A stretch of 38,089 nucleotides of DNA, taken from positions 1 through 38,089 of the forward strand of contig NZ_BMIQ01000014.1 in NCBI RefSeq assembly GCF_014642635.1, written 5' to 3'. Origin of the DNA: Aureimonas endophytica (GTDB taxonomy: Bacteria > Pseudomonadota > Alphaproteobacteria > Rhizobiales > Rhizobiaceae). Below, piece by piece: positions 15,601 through 26,372 of this stretch (positions are counted from its first letter, which is position 1; every line of letters starts with the position of its first letter). Below the pieces are notes generated by a model that had not been told where the DNA came from, did no database searches, and saw nothing but the letters and a program-made list of their open reading frames with translations. A program made the translations under genes and the position numbers.

Positions 15601-15692
15601 AGCCCTGTCGTCGCAGTCAGACGCTCAATACGGATAGGTGTCCCATCAAAAATGGGGGTAGTTCAGAGCAGACCGCCCCCAATAGTCGCATG

Positions 15693-17411
15693 TCATTGGA
15701 GTTTCATACGTATAACACCAGGATCCTGGGCGTCTGAAAACCAAGCGCACCCATCTTGAATCAGAGTTATGACAAAATCTGAAGATTTCGCATAGGGCGG
15801 GATATCGACTACCAGTGAAAGCCGCCGTGTTTCTCCGGGTTTTAGATCGTTGCCGATAATGGCCCGTCGCGACTGGCCGATCTCTTCGTTCGTACCTGGC
15901 CGCACCCATCTTCCTATGAGCGCGACGGCCCCTACCCCTTGAGCATACTGCCACGGTTTATCGGTGATATTGGTCACGTCGACGTCGAGGCGATAACGCA
16001 GCGGGCGTCCGAGTAGAAGTCTGAATACCGGACGTTGATCAAAGTTTTCAATGCCTCGCAAGCTAAGTTGTGAACGGTAGTCACCAAGGCAAGCAAGGAC
16101 AGCTGGAAAGTCTTTCCCGGGCTTATTGACAACAGATTCGGTCGACCCGAATTGACCAGCGGAAGCCGGAGCATCTGGTGCGATACGTTCCCAAAGCGCG
16201 CCCTGCTGAATAACGGTATAGACGGCAAGTGCTAACGTGCATGTGAGCTTTACCCTCAAGGAACGCTCTGCTGAGAAGGCAATCAGCGGGAGGATAAGTA
16301 TTGTGGTCGCCTTCAGATATCCGGACCAATGTCCTGTTACAACGGGACCTAGTGTCGTGCTAAGCAAGGCGAAAGGCAAAAGCGCAACAGCGATTTGCTT
16401 TTGTGCCATCGAAGCTGAGCGCGAGCGCAAGAGAGCAACGCAAGCAATAATCGCGAAGACGAGCAGGACACCGTGGAGCGGCTCTAGCCAATACTCGGTC
16501 CACGGAACATGACTCCCGAAAAAGATATGGTTGCCAAAGAAGGTGCCCGATACCGTCTGCCACCAGCCCGAGAAAGGTAGATTGACCAGCCCACCCGCAA
16601 CGCCCGGCTCCTGAGACGGGAAATGACCGAACCGGAAATAGATGGACAATTGCCAAGCGACGAGAACCACCCCTGGCAACGCCATGACGGCTAGTCGGCT
16701 CACCCAAAGCCTTTTGGTGGCGCTTTGATCCGACCATAGTCGGACGATCTCCAGGAGAAACAGCCCGCCCGCTGCGACTGCGAAGGCTTCGCGCGAAAGA
16801 ATGGCCATTGTCGCGGCCAAAGCATAGGCAACCCGTCTATCATTCATCAGACAAGACAGGGCCATTAGGAAGAATGCATCCGCTGCAGCATCCGGCAGGC
16901 CGTTCAGTACCGTGACCTGAACGCCTGCCCCCAAGCTCCATAAAAGTGCCAGCGGTGCAGGGAGGGATAGTTTTTTCAAGATAGATGCGAGAGCAAATGT
17001 TCCACCGGCCACCAGTAGGACATTCGTTCCCCAATAGGTTAGCGGCGTGACCCAGCTGTGGAGCGTCAACATTGCAACTAGATTGGCGGTTAGCGCCAAT
17101 CCGATCCGCTGATAACGGTAGGTTAAAGCATCGATATGAGGGATCGTATCCGGGCTGAGTTTAAGATCGTTAGCGATGTAGTAGTAGAATTGTCCATCCC
17201 ATCCGACATGCCCTGGTGTTTCGTAGAGGAGCGTCATGCCGTGGTCTATAAGCGACCGCGGAATTCCGAACACGAAAGCGGGAAGGACATGCCAAGCAAG
17301 CAAACCGCGTAGCTCACCGGCGAGATAAACAAACATTGCCAATCCGCAGAAGAGGACCGTCAGAACGACGACCCCTATGCGGCTGAGAAGTATGTTTCTA
17401 ATGCTGGACAA
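15693..17411 (-). CDS. Polytopic membrane protein (GT-C-like) with C-terminal beta-sandwich domain
   Basis: A 572-residue protein with about ten hydrophobic segments in the first 420 residues. The first large loop carries GHVGWDGQFYYYIANDLKL and then TYRYQRIGLALTANL. A charged or aspartate-bearing first loop is typical of GT-C glycosyltransferases that use lipid-linked sugars at the outer face, but no named family is certain. Residues about 450-572 form a separate predicted beta-sandwich: LRYRLDVDVTNITDKPWQY, PGETRRLSLVVDIP and QDGCAWFSD. Similar PGE...QEG-AWF modules are attached to many alphaproteobacterial glycan enzymes. It overlaps the upstream multidomain glycosyltransferase by 14 bp, so they are co-translated. 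A shorter relative without this domain lies at 23592-24845. Confidence 0.65.
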   Translation of the reverse strand: MSSIRNILLSRIGVVVLTVLFCGLAMFVYLAGELRGLLAWHVLPAFVFGIPRSLIDHGMTLLYETPGHVGWDGQFYYYIANDLKLSPDTIPHIDALTYRYQRIGLALTANLVAMLTLHSWVTPLTYWGTNVLLVAGGTFALASILKKLSLPAPLALLWSLGAGVQVTVLNGLPDAAADAFFLMALSCLMNDRRVAYALAATMAILSREAFAVAAGGLFLLEIVRLWSDQSATKRLWVSRLAVMALPGVVLVAWQLSIYFRFGHFPSQEPGVAGGLVNLPFSGWWQTVSGTFFGNHIFFGSHVPWTEYWLEPLHGVLLVFAIIACVALLRSRSASMAQKQIAVALLPFALLSTTLGPVVTGHWSGYLKATTILILPLIAFSAERSLRVKLTCTLALAVYTVIQQGALWERIAPDAPASAGQFGSTESVVNKPGKDFPAVLACLGDYRSQLSLRGIENFDQRPVFRLLLGRPLRYRLDVDVTNITDKPWQYAQGVGAVALIGRWVRPGTNEEIGQSRRAIIGNDLKPGETRRLSLVVDIPPYAKSSDFVITLIQDGCAWFSDAQDPGVIRMKLQ

Positions 17412-20400
17412 AGGCTCGCTCCCCGTCGACGCGCGATTGCGGCAGGATCAGTTTCTTCAGCAGTTCCGCGCTCTGCGCCCAGGTTGCCCACTGCATATGG
17501 CTGGGCGATACGCACTCGCCCATTTCGTATTTGCGGATCCAGTGCTCGATCGCATCAGCGAATTCCGTTGCCTTATGAGCGGAGAAATACGCCGCATGAG
17601 AACCGGCAACCTCCCGGAAAACGGGAATGTCACGAGCAAGAATAGGAATTCCATGCCGTGCTGCTTCGATCAGCGGTAGGCCAAATCCTTCTCCCTCCGA
17701 TGCCGCGAGCAGACACCGTGAGCTTGCGTAAATTTTATCGAGAAATTCATCGCTTACGGACTTAAGCCACAGCAACCGTCTCCCCAATTCGGGATGCTTG
17801 TTGAGACGCTCAAGCGTAAAGGGAAGCTTGCCTGATTGGTGAGCGGGGATGCCCTTCCATCCTTCCGTTCCGACGATGACGAGCCGTGCCTGGCTTCCCT
17901 TCGCCCACAGTGTCTCGAATGCTTCGAGGGCTTGGAGATGCCCCTTCCGTGGCTCCACGGTGCCCACCATCAAGAAGCTGTGCGCCTCTTGGATCGTCGA
18001 TAAGATCGTGTCTGCGTCATCGGGCAACCCGCGAGTTGGAGATGACGCCGCCATATCGGCACCGAGCTTCCAGCCAACGACCTCGATTCCCGCGGCATCG
18101 TGGTCGGCGAGCCATTGTCGGGTTTCCGCTGCGACCGAATTGGAAATGCAGATCAATCGATCGCCGGCATCTGCAATCGCCAAGCTCCATTCCTTATGCG
18201 CTGGGCTTGCCCAAGGAGGAAACCAATCGGGACGTAACACGGGAAGCATATCGTAGACGACGAACTGGATGCTCACGCCAGCTCGTTTCCAATCGTTGTA
18301 GACACCTTGGCGATGTGCATCCGAAACGGCCGCACAAAAATAATCGGCGACCAAGAGTATATCGCTTTTTTGCGGAATAACGACGTGGTCTTTGCTGTCC
18401 GGGCAGTGGATGCCAAGAGTGGAATTCGTGAAATTCCTTGCATATTCATATTGCCAGGCCCCAGTCCCGTTCTGCAACCAGACGGGCTCTACGCGATAGC
18501 CGATCGGAGGGTTCCGGATAAGTTCAAGCATCAAACCACGAACGACGCGCTGAATCCCCGTTCGAAGGTCATCGCGAGCGGTCGCCGATACGTCTATGAA
18601 CAATCGATGCTGCGGAATGCGGCTTGGTATTCTGCCGAGTTCCTTCGTCAGCCTTCCGATCGCATCCGCCGGCTTAGCTCTCGATCGGTCATCAACTTTG
18701 AGCAGCTGAACTATCTTGGTTGAATTGTTTATCTCAGAACTCCCCTCATGACAAAGTTCTATTGCGTCGCGGTAACGACGTGATACAGTTTCAGCTGAAT
18801 GATTTGCTTCAATATAGTGCTGTGCCTTCGCTCCAACGGCTTTGGCTTCCGCATATGAATTGCGAAGTTCAACGAATTTCTCTGCGAGTTCAATGGATTT
18901 CACGTCGTCTGGAAGTTTATAGACAACGCTGTCAGGCAGATCCGCCATGGATCCGTTCGCATTGACGATGGTTGGAAGACCGAATTGCAGACAATCCAAG
19001 GCTGCGGCAGACGTCTCCCCCCGAGAACTTCCGCGGAGTTGGACGCCAATGTCCGCTATAGTGAGGAATTTCTGGTAGTCGTCGGCACTGACATAGCCAG
19101 TTGCGCGGACGTTGCCCAAGGATGACGCAAGTCTCCGATTGATTTCAGTTCCGAACTCGTCATCTACGATGGAGCCTACAAAAATCAGATGACATGTTGG
19201 ATCGCTTGAGAGGGAGCTTTCCTGCCACGCATCGAGAACGACATCGCATTTCTTGCTGGAATTCAGGTGACCAAAACTACAGACGATGAAGGCGTCTTCA
19301 CCGAACCCCAAATCGACCTTGGCGTCTTTCCTCGAGAACAACGGCTCTGAGGCTCTTACCAAGGGTATGACATGCCAGTCCGACGTATCGAGAGCCGGAT
19401 AGAAATCCGCCGCAAGCCGTCGCGCGAACTCGCTATGTACGATAACGCCTTGCGCTTGGGCTAAGACTGGGAAGTTGAGGGGATATTTTGGTATGATGTC
19501 GGGCAAAAGGGATGGAGCGCTGTTGTAGCGCGCGGCAACCTCGAACCCATGCGATTCGTACAATGTGCGAACAAGCAGGCTGGATTTTCCGCCGACATGC
19601 TCGGCATAGTTTATTAGGTCTCCGATGTAAAAATCATGCAGCGCCACAATACCCGGAATTTTTCGGAGTAAATCTAGCATATGATAATGGAATGGCGAGT
19701 TACCGAACTGATACACAATTCGATCATATCTAGAAAAATTCTCTTCAAACCATGAGGAACTACGGGAGCCGATATTCGAGTCGGTTGCAGATGCCGATGT
19801 TTCGTCCGTTGGAGAAACAAGATCTATCTCGTAGAACTTTGACAGTTCCGGCAAGAGCTGTGCGCTGTAATCGGCGATCCCGCTTCTGTCCGGAGGAAAC
19901 GGCGAAACAAACGCAAGGCGCGGCTTGCCTGAAGAGGTGGACGGTTTGTGATGCGACAGGCGTGCCGCCACGATGGCAGCATGAGTCAACCGCTCCAATG
20001 CCAATTGCTCTTCGTCCGAACGGGGAACCACCGGCGGAGGAGCGCTGAGGATCGAGAAGACGCGGTTCTGCAGACGGGGCGACAGGGCGAGAGCTCTATG
20101 GGCAGCCGGTCGGATCCACGGATTCGACTGAACGATCTCTTGAACACGGAATACTCCCCGCCGCATCATGCGCCGAGGACGGGACCCGGGCTTCAGCTGA
20201 AGCCATGCCTTCGCCCCCCGAACGATCCAGAACCGGTCGTCGAAAGAAAGCCGCAGGAGTCGCGATAGCGGGGATGCGCGGTATCTTCGCCCTTGGATCT
20301 CACTGTGCAGGCTGGCAGCGAGACCGGAAATTTCGCGTAGGGTCGCGGTGACCTGCTCCTGCTGACCGACCACCATCTCAAGCGTCTTGGTCTGACGCTC

Positions 20401-21285
20401 CAACGTTTCGTCATGTCGACGTCGCAACGAAAGAAGCTCGGCGCGCATCTCCGTGAGCTCAAGCTGCTGCTGCCGGTGCAGGAACTCGAGTCCGGTCGAC
20501 AGCTCCGCGACATCGGAAGAAAGCTTCTCCGAGACCCTGGCGGAGTGCAAGATCGCCGTGACGTCCACGGGGCCGGGTTCCCCGGCCTGCGCCGCGAAGG
20601 AGGCCACCGCTTCGACCAGCGGGTTCTCCTGATCGCCGCCATTGGTCGCGATCACCGCATAATCCGGCCCGTTTGCGAACATGGCCACCAGCGGAGAAGA
20701 GGGGAACGAACCGTCGGCTTCCCGCTGAAGACTGTTGAGGCGGACGATCGCCGGGGCCTTCAGTCCGGCAGTTTCCGCGAGAAATTGAAGAAGAGCCGGA
20801 GGCAGAGGCTTCTCATGGGTCGGATCCATATGGAACGACCAGGATGCGACGGTCAGATTTTCGGGATTAGGCGTTTCCAGGATGACGAGGCCGCCTGGGC
20901 TCAGCACGCGTTGGACCTCTCGAAGCAACGTCGTCAATGCGCTGTGCTTCAGATGTTCCACGACATGGAACGCGGTGATCAGGCTGAACGAGTCGTCGGC
21001 GCAACCGCGCAGATATTCGATTGCATCGGCGACGGAGACATCGATCCCCAAGGCTTGCGCGACCTCCGCCATCGAGGCGTTGCTGTCGACCCCCGAAGCC
21101 TGCCAGCCCTTTTCCCGCAACAGAGACAGCCACTCGCCGCGGCCGCAGCCGATATCCAGCGCCCGAAGTCCCGGACCGGCTCGAGGATCGACGACCTCCG
21201 TCAGCGGCAAGTAGACTGACATGCGGCGGCGGATGAGATCCTCCGCTCCGCGGAACCGATCCTCGAAAGCGCGATAGGAATGCAT
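17398..21285 (-). CDS. Trifunctional methyltransferase / GT4 / GT4 polysaccharide enzyme
   Basis: A 1295-residue fusion, started at ATG 21285 (GAGG 4 bases upstream). Residues 1-220 are a SAM-dependent methyltransferase: motif I LDIGCGRGEW at 43-52, HVVEHL, and LSPGGLVILETPNPEN. Residues about 265-340 are a coiled coil (QQQLELTEMRAELLSLRRRH). Residues about 450-860 are a first GT-B domain beginning LAFVSPFPPDRSGIADYS, with FGHLNSSKK and RGETSAAALDCLQFGLPTI. Residues about 890-1290 are a second GT4 domain with VGTVEPRKGHLQALEAF and EGEGFGLPLIEAARHGIP. The order MT-GT-GT parallels WsaE of Geobacillus S-layer glycan synthesis, where it makes and caps rhamnan repeats. With gmd and rmd upstream, D-rhamnose transfer with terminal or internal O-methylation is the likely job. 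It is cytoplasmic or membrane-associated. Confidence 0.85.
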   Translation of the reverse strand: MHSYRAFEDRFRGAEDLIRRRMSVYLPLTEVVDPRAGPGLRALDIGCGRGEWLSLLREKGWQASGVDSNASMAEVAQALGIDVSVADAIEYLRGCADDSFSLITAFHVVEHLKHSALTTLLREVQRVLSPGGLVILETPNPENLTVASWSFHMDPTHEKPLPPALLQFLAETAGLKAPAIVRLNSLQREADGSFPSSPLVAMFANGPDYAVIATNGGDQENPLVEAVASFAAQAGEPGPVDVTAILHSARVSEKLSSDVAELSTGLEFLHRQQQLELTEMRAELLSLRRRHDETLERQTKTLEMVVGQQEQVTATLREISGLAASLHSEIQGRRYRASPLSRLLRLSFDDRFWIVRGAKAWLQLKPGSRPRRMMRRGVFRVQEIVQSNPWIRPAAHRALALSPRLQNRVFSILSAPPPVVPRSDEEQLALERLTHAAIVAARLSHHKPSTSSGKPRLAFVSPFPPDRSGIADYSAQLLPELSKFYEIDLVSPTDETSASATDSNIGSRSSSWFEENFSRYDRIVYQFGNSPFHYHMLDLLRKIPGIVALHDFYIGDLINYAEHVGGKSSLLVRTLYESHGFEVAARYNSAPSLLPDIIPKYPLNFPVLAQAQGVIVHSEFARRLAADFYPALDTSDWHVIPLVRASEPLFSRKDAKVDLGFGEDAFIVCSFGHLNSSKKCDVVLDAWQESSLSSDPTCHLIFVGSIVDDEFGTEINRRLASSLGNVRATGYVSADDYQKFLTIADIGVQLRGSSRGETSAAALDCLQFGLPTIVNANGSMADLPDSVVYKLPDDVKSIELAEKFVELRNSYAEAKAVGAKAQHYIEANHSAETVSRRYRDAIELCHEGSSEINNSTKIVQLLKVDDRSRAKPADAIGRLTKELGRIPSRIPQHRLFIDVSATARDDLRTGIQRVVRGLMLELIRNPPIGYRVEPVWLQNGTGAWQYEYARNFTNSTLGIHCPDSKDHVVIPQKSDILLVADYFCAAVSDAHRQGVYNDWKRAGVSIQFVVYDMLPVLRPDWFPPWASPAHKEWSLAIADAGDRLICISNSVAAETRQWLADHDAAGIEVVGWKLGADMAASSPTRGLPDDADTILSTIQEAHSFLMVGTVEPRKGHLQALEAFETLWAKGSQARLVIVGTEGWKGIPAHQSGKLPFTLERLNKHPELGRRLLWLKSVSDEFLDKIYASSRCLLAASEGEGFGLPLIEAARHGIPILARDIPVFREVAGSHAAYFSAHKATEFADAIEHWIRKYEMGECVSPSHMQWATWAQSAELLKKLILPQSRVDGERAFVQH

Positions 21286-21325
21286 GGGGCCTCGATCGTT
21301 TGTCTGGCAGGGTATCGGCCGCAGC

Positions 21326-22255
21326 CTATCCCGCCTGCCCGCGCCAATGGTTCAGCGTATCTCGCAGCGTCGTCGCCAGATCAATCTCCAACTTCCAACC
21401 GAGACGCTGTCGCGCGCGCTCGGGGTTGCCGGATGCGATCGGAATGTCGTTGGGACGGTAGCGCGCGGGATCGATTTCGATTTCGATCGGCACGGACGCG
21501 AAATCCAGAAGCTGCCCGAGAATCCTGTCGATCCGAACCGGGCAACCGCTCGCGATGTTGAGGGCGCTACCGTCGGCCTCCACATCGTCGCCGGCGGCCG
21601 CGAGATAGGCACGGACGACGTCGCGGACATCGAGAAAGTCCCGTTCCGCCTCGAGATTGCCCACCTGGATCCGGGGCGGCTGAGCCCCTTTCTCGATGAG
21701 AGCGATCTGGCGCGCGAAGGAGCCGACGACATAGTCGGCGGCTTGGCCAGGACCGGTATGGTTGAAAGGCCGAAGACGAAGCGCCCGCAGGCCATTATGT
21801 GCCATCTCGCCGATCATGAGATCGGCCGCCGCCTTCGTCGCGCCATAGGTGTTCCGCGGGTCGAAAGGCGCGTCTTCCGAGAGAGGCGCGGGCAGGGTCG
21901 CGAAGCTTCCGCCATAGGCTTCCGAACTGCCGATATAAAGGAACCGCGCCTGCGGCGCCAATTCCCGCACAGCGGTGGCGAGATTGAGCGTTCCAAGGAC
22001 ATTGACGTCCCAGGCTTCGCGTGGATTTTCTCGCGCCTGCAGGGGCGCCGCGATCGCGGCGAGATGCACGACGACATCCGGACGCGCCGCCCTTATCGCC
22101 GCGGCGACGGCTTGAGGGTCGCGCAGATCACCGGAACCGCGCGAGAGGATCGGGAGAGCGACATCGCGGCCGCCCTCTTCGATCGCGCGGCTCAGCCAAC
22201 TGCCGACGAAGCCGCCATAGCCGGTGATCGCGATCCGGCGCGGTTCAGTCGCCAT
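21326..22255 (-). CDS. rmd: GDP-4-dehydro-6-deoxy-D-mannose reductase
   Basis: A 309-residue extended short-chain dehydrogenase. The N-terminal Rossmann motif is ITGYGGFVGSWL; SSEAYGG supplies the active-site Ser/Thr region, and NTYGATKAAADL holds the YxxxK pair. RPFNHTGPGQ and AERDFLDVRDVVRAY are typical of the Rmd/GDP-sugar reductase group. The enzyme reduces the 4-keto sugar made by Gmd to GDP-D-rhamnose. A role as GDP-fucose synthase is less likely because that enzyme is also an epimerase with a different signature. It is 62 bp downstream of gmd and 40 bp upstream of the multidomain glycosyltransferase, in one minus-strand operon. Confidence 0.85.
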   Translation of the reverse strand: MATEPRRIAITGYGGFVGSWLSRAIEEGGRDVALPILSRGSGDLRDPQAVAAAIRAARPDVVVHLAAIAAPLQARENPREAWDVNVLGTLNLATAVRELAPQARFLYIGSSEAYGGSFATLPAPLSEDAPFDPRNTYGATKAAADLMIGEMAHNGLRALRLRPFNHTGPGQAADYVVGSFARQIALIEKGAQPPRIQVGNLEAERDFLDVRDVVRAYLAAAGDDVEADGSALNIASGCPVRIDRILGQLLDFASVPIEIEIDPARYRPNDIPIASGNPERARQRLGWKLEIDLATTLRDTLNHWRGQAG

Positions 22256-22317
22256 GGTTCGTCCTCTGTGCCAGAGCGGTGCTCGGCCGTCCCCGCGATG
22301 CTGTCACGGATCGGGGC

Positions 22318-23591
<1,274 letters not shown>

Positions 23592-24845
23592 TCATGGAAA
23601 TAGCCTGAACCATATAGTGGCCGCCCCGAAAATACTGTTTGCGAATGAAGCAGCAACTAGCGTAGCTAGGAAAGGAGGTCGGATGGCGACAACCAAGAGA
23701 ATTGCAATCAAGCATGCTGTAGAAGACGCTTTGACATATCCAACAGGGATCCACATCATAACGTCGCCGAAGCATAAATGAAGGGCGCAAGTCGCTATGC
23801 CGAAGCACACGAGACCTGAAATGGCCGCGTCCGTTCCGTTGCCTCGAGTCTTTATCGATTTTGATATCCAAACGAGCAAAGAAATCAACAAAATCGCATT
23901 TAAAGCAGAAAATAAGAATATGCCAATTGCCGAAAAGAATGGTGGAAACCAAGTTGAAGAGTTTCCATAAAATGAAACGATCTCATGCCCGATGCTTTGC
24001 CAGAAATATCGGGCGGAGCTGAGCATAGGGAAAGAAAATTGTGTCGTCGGAGTAAATTGGAAGGGAAACGCGCCTGTCCTGGCAAATATGTAGATCTGCC
24101 ATGCAGCGACGACGATAATCGGCGGGGTATGCGCAAGCCCAGCACGCAATCCACGGAGCAAACGGTGGGATACGTCGCCGCCCTGCGCTATCTGATGGAT
24201 ACATCCGACGGTTCCGCAAGCCAACGGCAGGAGTATGAGGCTTTCGCGGCATAAGGCAGCCATCGCGCTTAGTACTAGGTAGAGCACAAAGCGGTTCGAT
24301 AGAAGCGCTACGATGGCTAGAGCCAGAAATGCATCGCCGGCGCCGTCCGTAAAAGCAAAAATGAGTGTGAAAAGCGGAGCGCCGCCGATCGACCATGCCA
24401 AGGTGAGGAACGGACTTGCACCACGGACTTCAAAAAACCGAGCAAGGAAATAAACACCAGCAATAATTATCGCAAAGGATGCAATCAAAAAATGGATGGG
24501 AGAGACCCAGTTGCTTGCCGTAACCCAAGATAATATCCTGGCAACGAGACCAAGACCGATCCTTTGATATCGATAAGCAGGCATATCCAGGTGTTTTATC
24601 GTATCATCAGTAATAATAAGATCGTCCGCGATGTAAAAATAGAACGACCCATCCCACCCCACTCCGTCTTTGTCGAGAGTAATTTGAAATCCGTTCTTTA
24701 TATGGTTGCTTGGCGCGCCCGTAGCGCCTCCCGGACGAACATACTGGCTCAGGTTGCCGTCGAGCGACCAAATCGCGCTTATTGAAATCAATGCGAGGTA
24801 GAACGCGGCAGTGATGAATGTGCAAGTTGCAGCTTGATGGCGCAT
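23592..24845 (-). CDS. Polytopic membrane protein, paralogue of the one at 15693-17411
   Basis: A 417-residue protein with about ten membrane segments. Its first loop reads GVGWDGSFYFYIADDLIITD, then AYRYQRIGLGLVARIL. The corresponding segments of the protein at 15693-17411 are GHVGWDGQFYYYIANDLKLS and TYRYQRIGLALTANL, so the two are clearly homologous. The shared GWDG-FY-YIA-DL and YRYQRIGL motifs probably mark the active site or lipid-sugar binding loop of a GT-C-like transferase. This copy has no beta-sandwich tail. Base composition is among the most AT-rich in the window, suggesting a different origin from its neighbours. It is followed by 299 bp before gmd and probably has its own promoter. 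Confidence 0.6.
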   Translation of the reverse strand: MRHQAATCTFITAAFYLALISISAIWSLDGNLSQYVRPGGATGAPSNHIKNGFQITLDKDGVGWDGSFYFYIADDLIITDDTIKHLDMPAYRYQRIGLGLVARILSWVTASNWVSPIHFLIASFAIIIAGVYFLARFFEVRGASPFLTLAWSIGGAPLFTLIFAFTDGAGDAFLALAIVALLSNRFVLYLVLSAMAALCRESLILLPLACGTVGCIHQIAQGGDVSHRLLRGLRAGLAHTPPIIVVAAWQIYIFARTGAFPFQFTPTTQFSFPMLSSARYFWQSIGHEIVSFYGNSSTWFPPFFSAIGIFLFSALNAILLISLLVWISKSIKTRGNGTDAAISGLVCFGIATCALHLCFGDVMMWIPVGYVKASSTACLIAILLVVAIRPPFLATLVAASFANSIFGAATIWFRLFP

Positions 24846-25317
24846 TCTGTGTCGTCGAGGAAATCATGATGCTGGGTATCGGGGAATGTCCCTAGCTAAA
24901 TATCTGCGGTTGTGAAATAGCTTAAAAAGCGCAGTGGCACTTTCTCCACTGAAACATGGGTTGCATAAATGCTTTGACGCCTGTCGCATCGGCGGCTGCG
25001 CAGATCGCGACCATCCGCAAGGCTGGTTGTAGGATCGCCTATGCGTCGTCGGAATGGGCCTCCTAATCGATGCCGGACGTTTCTAGTCCCAACGGATTCG
25101 ATGGAGGATCGGTGGAGAAGAGGCGAGCATGGCTCGGCGAAAAATCCTGACAGGTGTCGCCCGACCTTTGTTGTATCGCCGCATCATCTCTGTCTTACGG
25201 CTGCTGCGCATCTTGTCCTGAAGGGTGATATTGCCTAACCCGTGCGCGCCAAGATCGTGGATCGCCACCCCGATCGGCGACGCCGGCGGCTCCGGCGCTG
25301 ACTTGCAAGAGGCCCGC
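24846..25317. other. Divergent intergenic region between two polysaccharide operons
   Basis: About 470 bp separating the minus-strand membrane protein gene from the plus-strand eight-gene operon; it must contain promoters for both. It starts AT-rich and becomes GC-rich around 24960. A possible 30-codon ORF lies at 25129-25221. No firm promoter motif can be called. Confidence 0.4.
25129..25221 (+). CDS. Possible 30-residue basic small ORF
   Basis: ATG at 25129 preceded by GGAGAAGAGG at a suitable distance; the product begins MARRKILTGVARPLLYRR and ends in a leucine-rich tail. It lies upstream of the HAD gene. It may be a leader peptide or chance; no homologue is recognised. Confidence 0.2.
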   Translation: MARRKILTGVARPLLYRRIISVLRLLRILS

Positions 25318-25989
25318 ATGGTCGACATCCGCCGCTACGAGGGGTTCGCCGAGATCCCCATCGAGCATTATGACGGTCTGCTGATCGATCTCGACGACAC
25401 GCTTTATTCCTACGAACGCTGCCACCAGATCGGGCTCGACGCCGCCTTCGAGGCATGCGGTATGGGATTGGACGCCTCCGCTTTCGCCAAGCGCTACCGT
25501 GCCGCCCGTGATGCCGTCACGGCGCGGCTGGAAGGCCAGGGCGCCTGCCGGTCCCGGCTCTTCGCGTTCCAGGCCATGGCGGAGGCGCATGGGCTGCGCC
25601 AGCCCTATGTCGCGGCGCTCGAGCTCGACCAAGCTTATTGGAACGCATTTCTCGCCGCCATGCGGCCCGATCCCGAGGCGCGCGAATTCCTGACCCGTTG
25701 CCGGCGCCAGGGCCTCAGCGTCGCCGTCGTGACGGACATGACGGCGGAGGTGCAGATCCGGAAGCTTCGACAGCTCGGCCTCGTCGATCTGGTCGAGCAT
25801 CTGGTGACGTCGGAGGAAACCGGCCGCGAGAAGCCGCATCGCTCCATGTTCGAGACCGCGCTGCGCAAGCTGGACATCCGAGCGGAGCGCGCCGTGATGG
25901 TCGGCGACCAGCTCGTCAAGGACATCGAGGGAGCGGCCGCGCTCGGCATCCATGGCGCTCTCGTCGTGCTGAAGGACATAGCCGCTTGA
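25318..25989 (+). CDS. HAD-superfamily phosphatase
   Basis: A 223-residue haloacid dehalogenase-type hydrolase. The start at ATG 25318 follows AAGAGG by 5 bases. Motif I is LLIDLDDTLYS with nucleophile Asp24 and acid/base Asp26; motif II is VVTDMT; the conserved lysine lies in REKPHRSMF; motif IV is MVGDQLVKDIEG. The helical insertion after motif I indicates a C1-cap enzyme acting on a small phosphorylated metabolite. It opens an operon of eight overlapping genes with an aldolase, a kinase domain and two nucleotidyltransferases, so it probably removes a phosphate from a sugar or polyol phosphate intermediate. The substrate is unknown. Its stop overlaps the next gene's start. Confidence 0.82.
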   Translation: MVDIRRYEGFAEIPIEHYDGLLIDLDDTLYSYERCHQIGLDAAFEACGMGLDASAFAKRYRAARDAVTARLEGQGACRSRLFAFQAMAEAHGLRQPYVAALELDQAYWNAFLAAMRPDPEAREFLTRCRRQGLSVAVVTDMTAEVQIRKLRQLGLVDLVEHLVTSEETGREKPHRSMFETALRKLDIRAERAVMVGDQLVKDIEGAAALGIHGALVVLKDIAA

Positions 25990-26372
25990 TCCGCCCGGCT
26001 CTCACCGGCGAGATCGGCCGGTTTCTGGTGGTCGGGGCTCTCTCGACCGTGATCAATTACGGCGTCTTCTATGCGCTCCTCCTCGTCGGCACCGATTATA
26101 TCCTGGCGGCGGCGATCGGTTTCCTGACGGGCGTCGCGGCGGGCTACGGCCTCAACAAGCGCTGGACCTTCGGCGTATCGGCGCCGTCGAGCCTGAGACT
26201 CGTCGTCTCCTATTGGCTGGTCTACGGCATTTCCCTCGTCTGCGGCCTCCTGTTCATCCGCGGTCTCGTCGAGTTTCTAGGCATCGATCCGCGTCTCGCC
26301 AATCTCGCGGCGATCGTGCTAACCACCTGCACGAATTTCCTCGGCACGCGCTTTCTCGTGTTCCGTCGATGA
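25986..26372 (+). CDS. GtrA-family membrane protein (putative lipid-linked sugar flippase)
   Basis: A 128-residue protein with four hydrophobic segments. GEIGRFLVVGALSTVINYGV and GYGLNKRWTF are the conserved GtrA N-terminal and loop motifs; it ends TNFLGTRFLVFRR, also typical. GtrA proteins flip undecaprenyl-phosphate-linked sugars in serotype-converting gtr clusters. Translation likely starts at TTG 25986, overlapping the HAD stop (TTGA); a later GTG is possible. It overlaps the next gene by 4 bp (ATGA). Together with the GT2 and GT-C domain downstream it makes a Gtr-like set. Confidence 0.8.
   Translation: MIRPALTGEIGRFLVVGALSTVINYGVFYALLLVGTDYILAAAIGFLTGVAAGYGLNKRWTFGVSAPSSLRLVVSYWLVYGISLVCGLLFIRGLVEFLGIDPRLANLAAIVLTTCTNFLGTRFLVFRR

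Noticed and set aside
15642-15687. Terminator stem-loops after the membrane protein gene at 15693
   Set aside because: Only 5-bp stems (CCCAT/ATGGG and GGGGG/CCCCC) with no T-run; too weak to call.
17398-21285. Separate methyltransferase and glycosyltransferase genes
   Set aside because: The frame is open throughout, with no internal stop or re-start, so it is one protein.
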